Source: Oncomelania hupensis (lineage: Eukaryota > Mollusca > Gastropoda > Littorinimorpha > Pomatiopsidae). Taken from it: DNA of 64,000 nt. The notes below the pieces were generated by a model. The model worked only from the letters and a program-made list of their open reading frames with translations, was not told the DNA's origin and did no database searches. Positions 62,738-64,000 of the stretch are shown here, piece after piece. A program made the translations under genes and the position numbers. Where the stretch lies: the NCBI GenBank assembly GCA_036898135.1, contig CM072511.1, positions 33,787,639-33,851,638 on the forward strand, read 5' to 3'. How positions within the stretch are numbered: the stretch's first letter is position 1; every line of letters begins with the position of its first letter.

Positions 62738-63740
62738 GGCAAAGCTCATATGACTCACATGCTCCTTATGGAACTCAAAAATGAGTGCTCAGAAAAAAAA
62801 AATGAAATGGTGGCATTAAAATGCAAAGTAATACTGGACTGTCATCTTCTATGTTCTTGACCTTGAGATGACATTGATCTCCAGCTCCAAATACACTCAT
62901 GTACTGTCAAATAAAGTACAGCAAACATATTATGCCAAAAACTTTGCGAAATTGGGATCCCCTTGACTTTCAGAGACCTTGACCTTGGGATGATCTTGAC
63001 TTGACCCTCATGTGATCTCTCATGCATGTCTGATCAAATAACCCATTGTTGTTTCATACTACGGGTTAAATATTAAAGCCATTCCACTGCACAATGACCA
63101 ATTTTTTGTATGTTTTTGTAAGGCCTAAGATGACCTTAACCTTCAATATCAACGCATAAATGGAACAGATAAGAAAGATAAATCAATGATCTCTAAATGA
63201 AACAAGATTGGACTTTATATCTCTCATAGTTTACGGTGAAGGTCACTTCAAAGTACCTATACAAACTGACTTTGGACAGCTCCAGTGATGACCCTGGAGT
63301 GAGGCTGACCAAATTTGCAAAGTATGTGTGTCTCATTGATATCTGTCACGTATCGAAGAATGCAGAGAAGACCAAACTGATGACCCCGTCACCAGAGCAT
63401 CAGGCCTTGCATAGACCATCCTGCAAGGCACTGTGCAAGGAGGCAGAAGAAGAGGAAGACAGAAAAAGAGGTGGGAGGACAACATTCGAGAATGGACTGG
63501 CTTGATACTGAGCGAAACCATTAAGGTAGAGAAAGATGGAGTATGTGGTGATAGTTGAAATAGGCTCTAAGTACTTAGCCACTTTAAAGATTTTGCACAG
63601 GCGGATGGCGGACAGACAGACAGACAATATTTTTAAATATCATTTTTGGCCTATTTAGCACTCATCTCACACAGATTTGCGAAAATCCCGATTTTTTATT
63701 TATTTTTTGGTGGGTGGGAGTAGGTGGGGGTGGAGGTGGG
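62738..63740 (+). repeat. GGTCA-rich dispersed repeat (copy f) with RTE fragment inside
   Basis: It starts GGCAAAGCTCATATGACTC, has TTGACCTTGAGATGACATTG and TTGACCTTGGGATGATCTTG, and ends GGCGGACAGACAGACAG then TTTTTGGCCTATTTAGCAC. It follows the order of 6650-7605. At about 63355-63535 a piece of RTE (GCAGAGAAGACCAAACTGAT, then GTGGGAGGACAACATTCGAG) replaces the expected sequence. Confidence 0.8.
63355..63535 (+). mobile_element. Short RTE-like LINE fragment
   Basis: Two separate pieces of RTE (the EKTKLM coding piece and the [23 protein letters not shown] 3' piece) are joined by deletion. No GGATA tail is visible. Confidence 0.75.
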
Positions 63741-63812
63741 GGGGAGAGGGGGAGGTGAGTGCATAGACTTACATTTCAATGCATGCGAGTCAATAAAATA
63801 AAATAGATCTAC

Positions 63813-63833
63813 CATCGCCTTATCATCATCTTC
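63813..63833 (-). other. Candidate 21-nt microexon of the ARHGAP gene
   Basis: On the minus strand a TTCTTTTCAG acceptor precedes a 21-base block (E-D-D-D-K-A-M) and an ATG|GTAGAT donor. It is phase 0 on both sides, compatible with the next exon at 62702. Vertebrate homologues have no such insertion at this point, and the donor is weak. Confidence 0.2.
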
Positions 63834-64000
63834 CTGAAAAGAACACTATTTTAATTCTCTCTGTACCCCATGTACAAGATGTTGCAAGAATTTTGCTAAA
63901 TTATTCAATCCTCACAATTGTTCCCCTTCTAGCCATTTTCTACATGAAGATTATACTGAGAAAACTGCACATAAAAAAACATTGAAACGCTGTTAGGAAA

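Overview
The window is animal nuclear DNA: genes in many short exons with GT-AG introns, no operons, very dense microsatellites and layer upon layer of transposable elements. The protein families, the RTE-type and L2-like LINEs, tRNA-derived SINEs and cut-and-paste elements fit a lophotrochozoan, most likely a gastropod mollusc. That assignment is inference, because no species marker is visible.

Three host genes can be built exon by exon, with reading phases that agree across nearly every junction. (1) Minus strand, 9230 down to the left edge: GPR155/LYCHOS, the lysosomal cholesterol-sensing protein with a PIN-like transporter half and a GPCR-like half. Ten exons are visible; the C-terminal part, where the family has a DEP domain, lies off the left edge. 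(2) Plus strand, 26456 to 48932 (possibly from 13261): a tetraspanin with CCG-type large loop, eight loop cysteines and an unusually long basic and serine-rich cytoplasmic tail. The exon carrying the start of TM1 was not found. (3) Minus strand, right edge down to 57129: the 3' end of a Rho GTPase-activating protein of the ARHGAP21/23 family, with its conserved C-terminal motifs; the RhoGAP, PH and PDZ regions would lie to the right.

Between and inside these genes the DNA is mostly repeats. There is an RTE-like LINE with a GGATA tail (at least eight copies or fragments), an L2-like LINE with an uninterrupted 1005-codon ORF at 17119-20136, two decayed L2-like copies, a further LINE near 37269-39110 broken by an RTE fragment, LINE 3' ends with ATT or AATC tails, three tRNA-derived SINEs, and at least eight terminal-inverted-repeat elements. 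Several of the latter have clear target-site duplications, so the order of insertion can be read: RTE into a hAT-like MITE (14367-16732), a MITE into an RTE (23379-24092), a MITE into a SINE (25068-25418), and an RTE plus a Harbinger-type element side by side in one older repeat (44218-47130).

The three genes show no sign of acting together. No defence island, CRISPR, operon or plainly new biochemical system is visible. The points most worth following are the substitution at the cholesterol-site glutamate of GPR155, the tetraspanin tail, exon-like blocks after the ARHGAP stop codon, and a dispersed repeat family loaded with AGGTCA nuclear-receptor half-sites.
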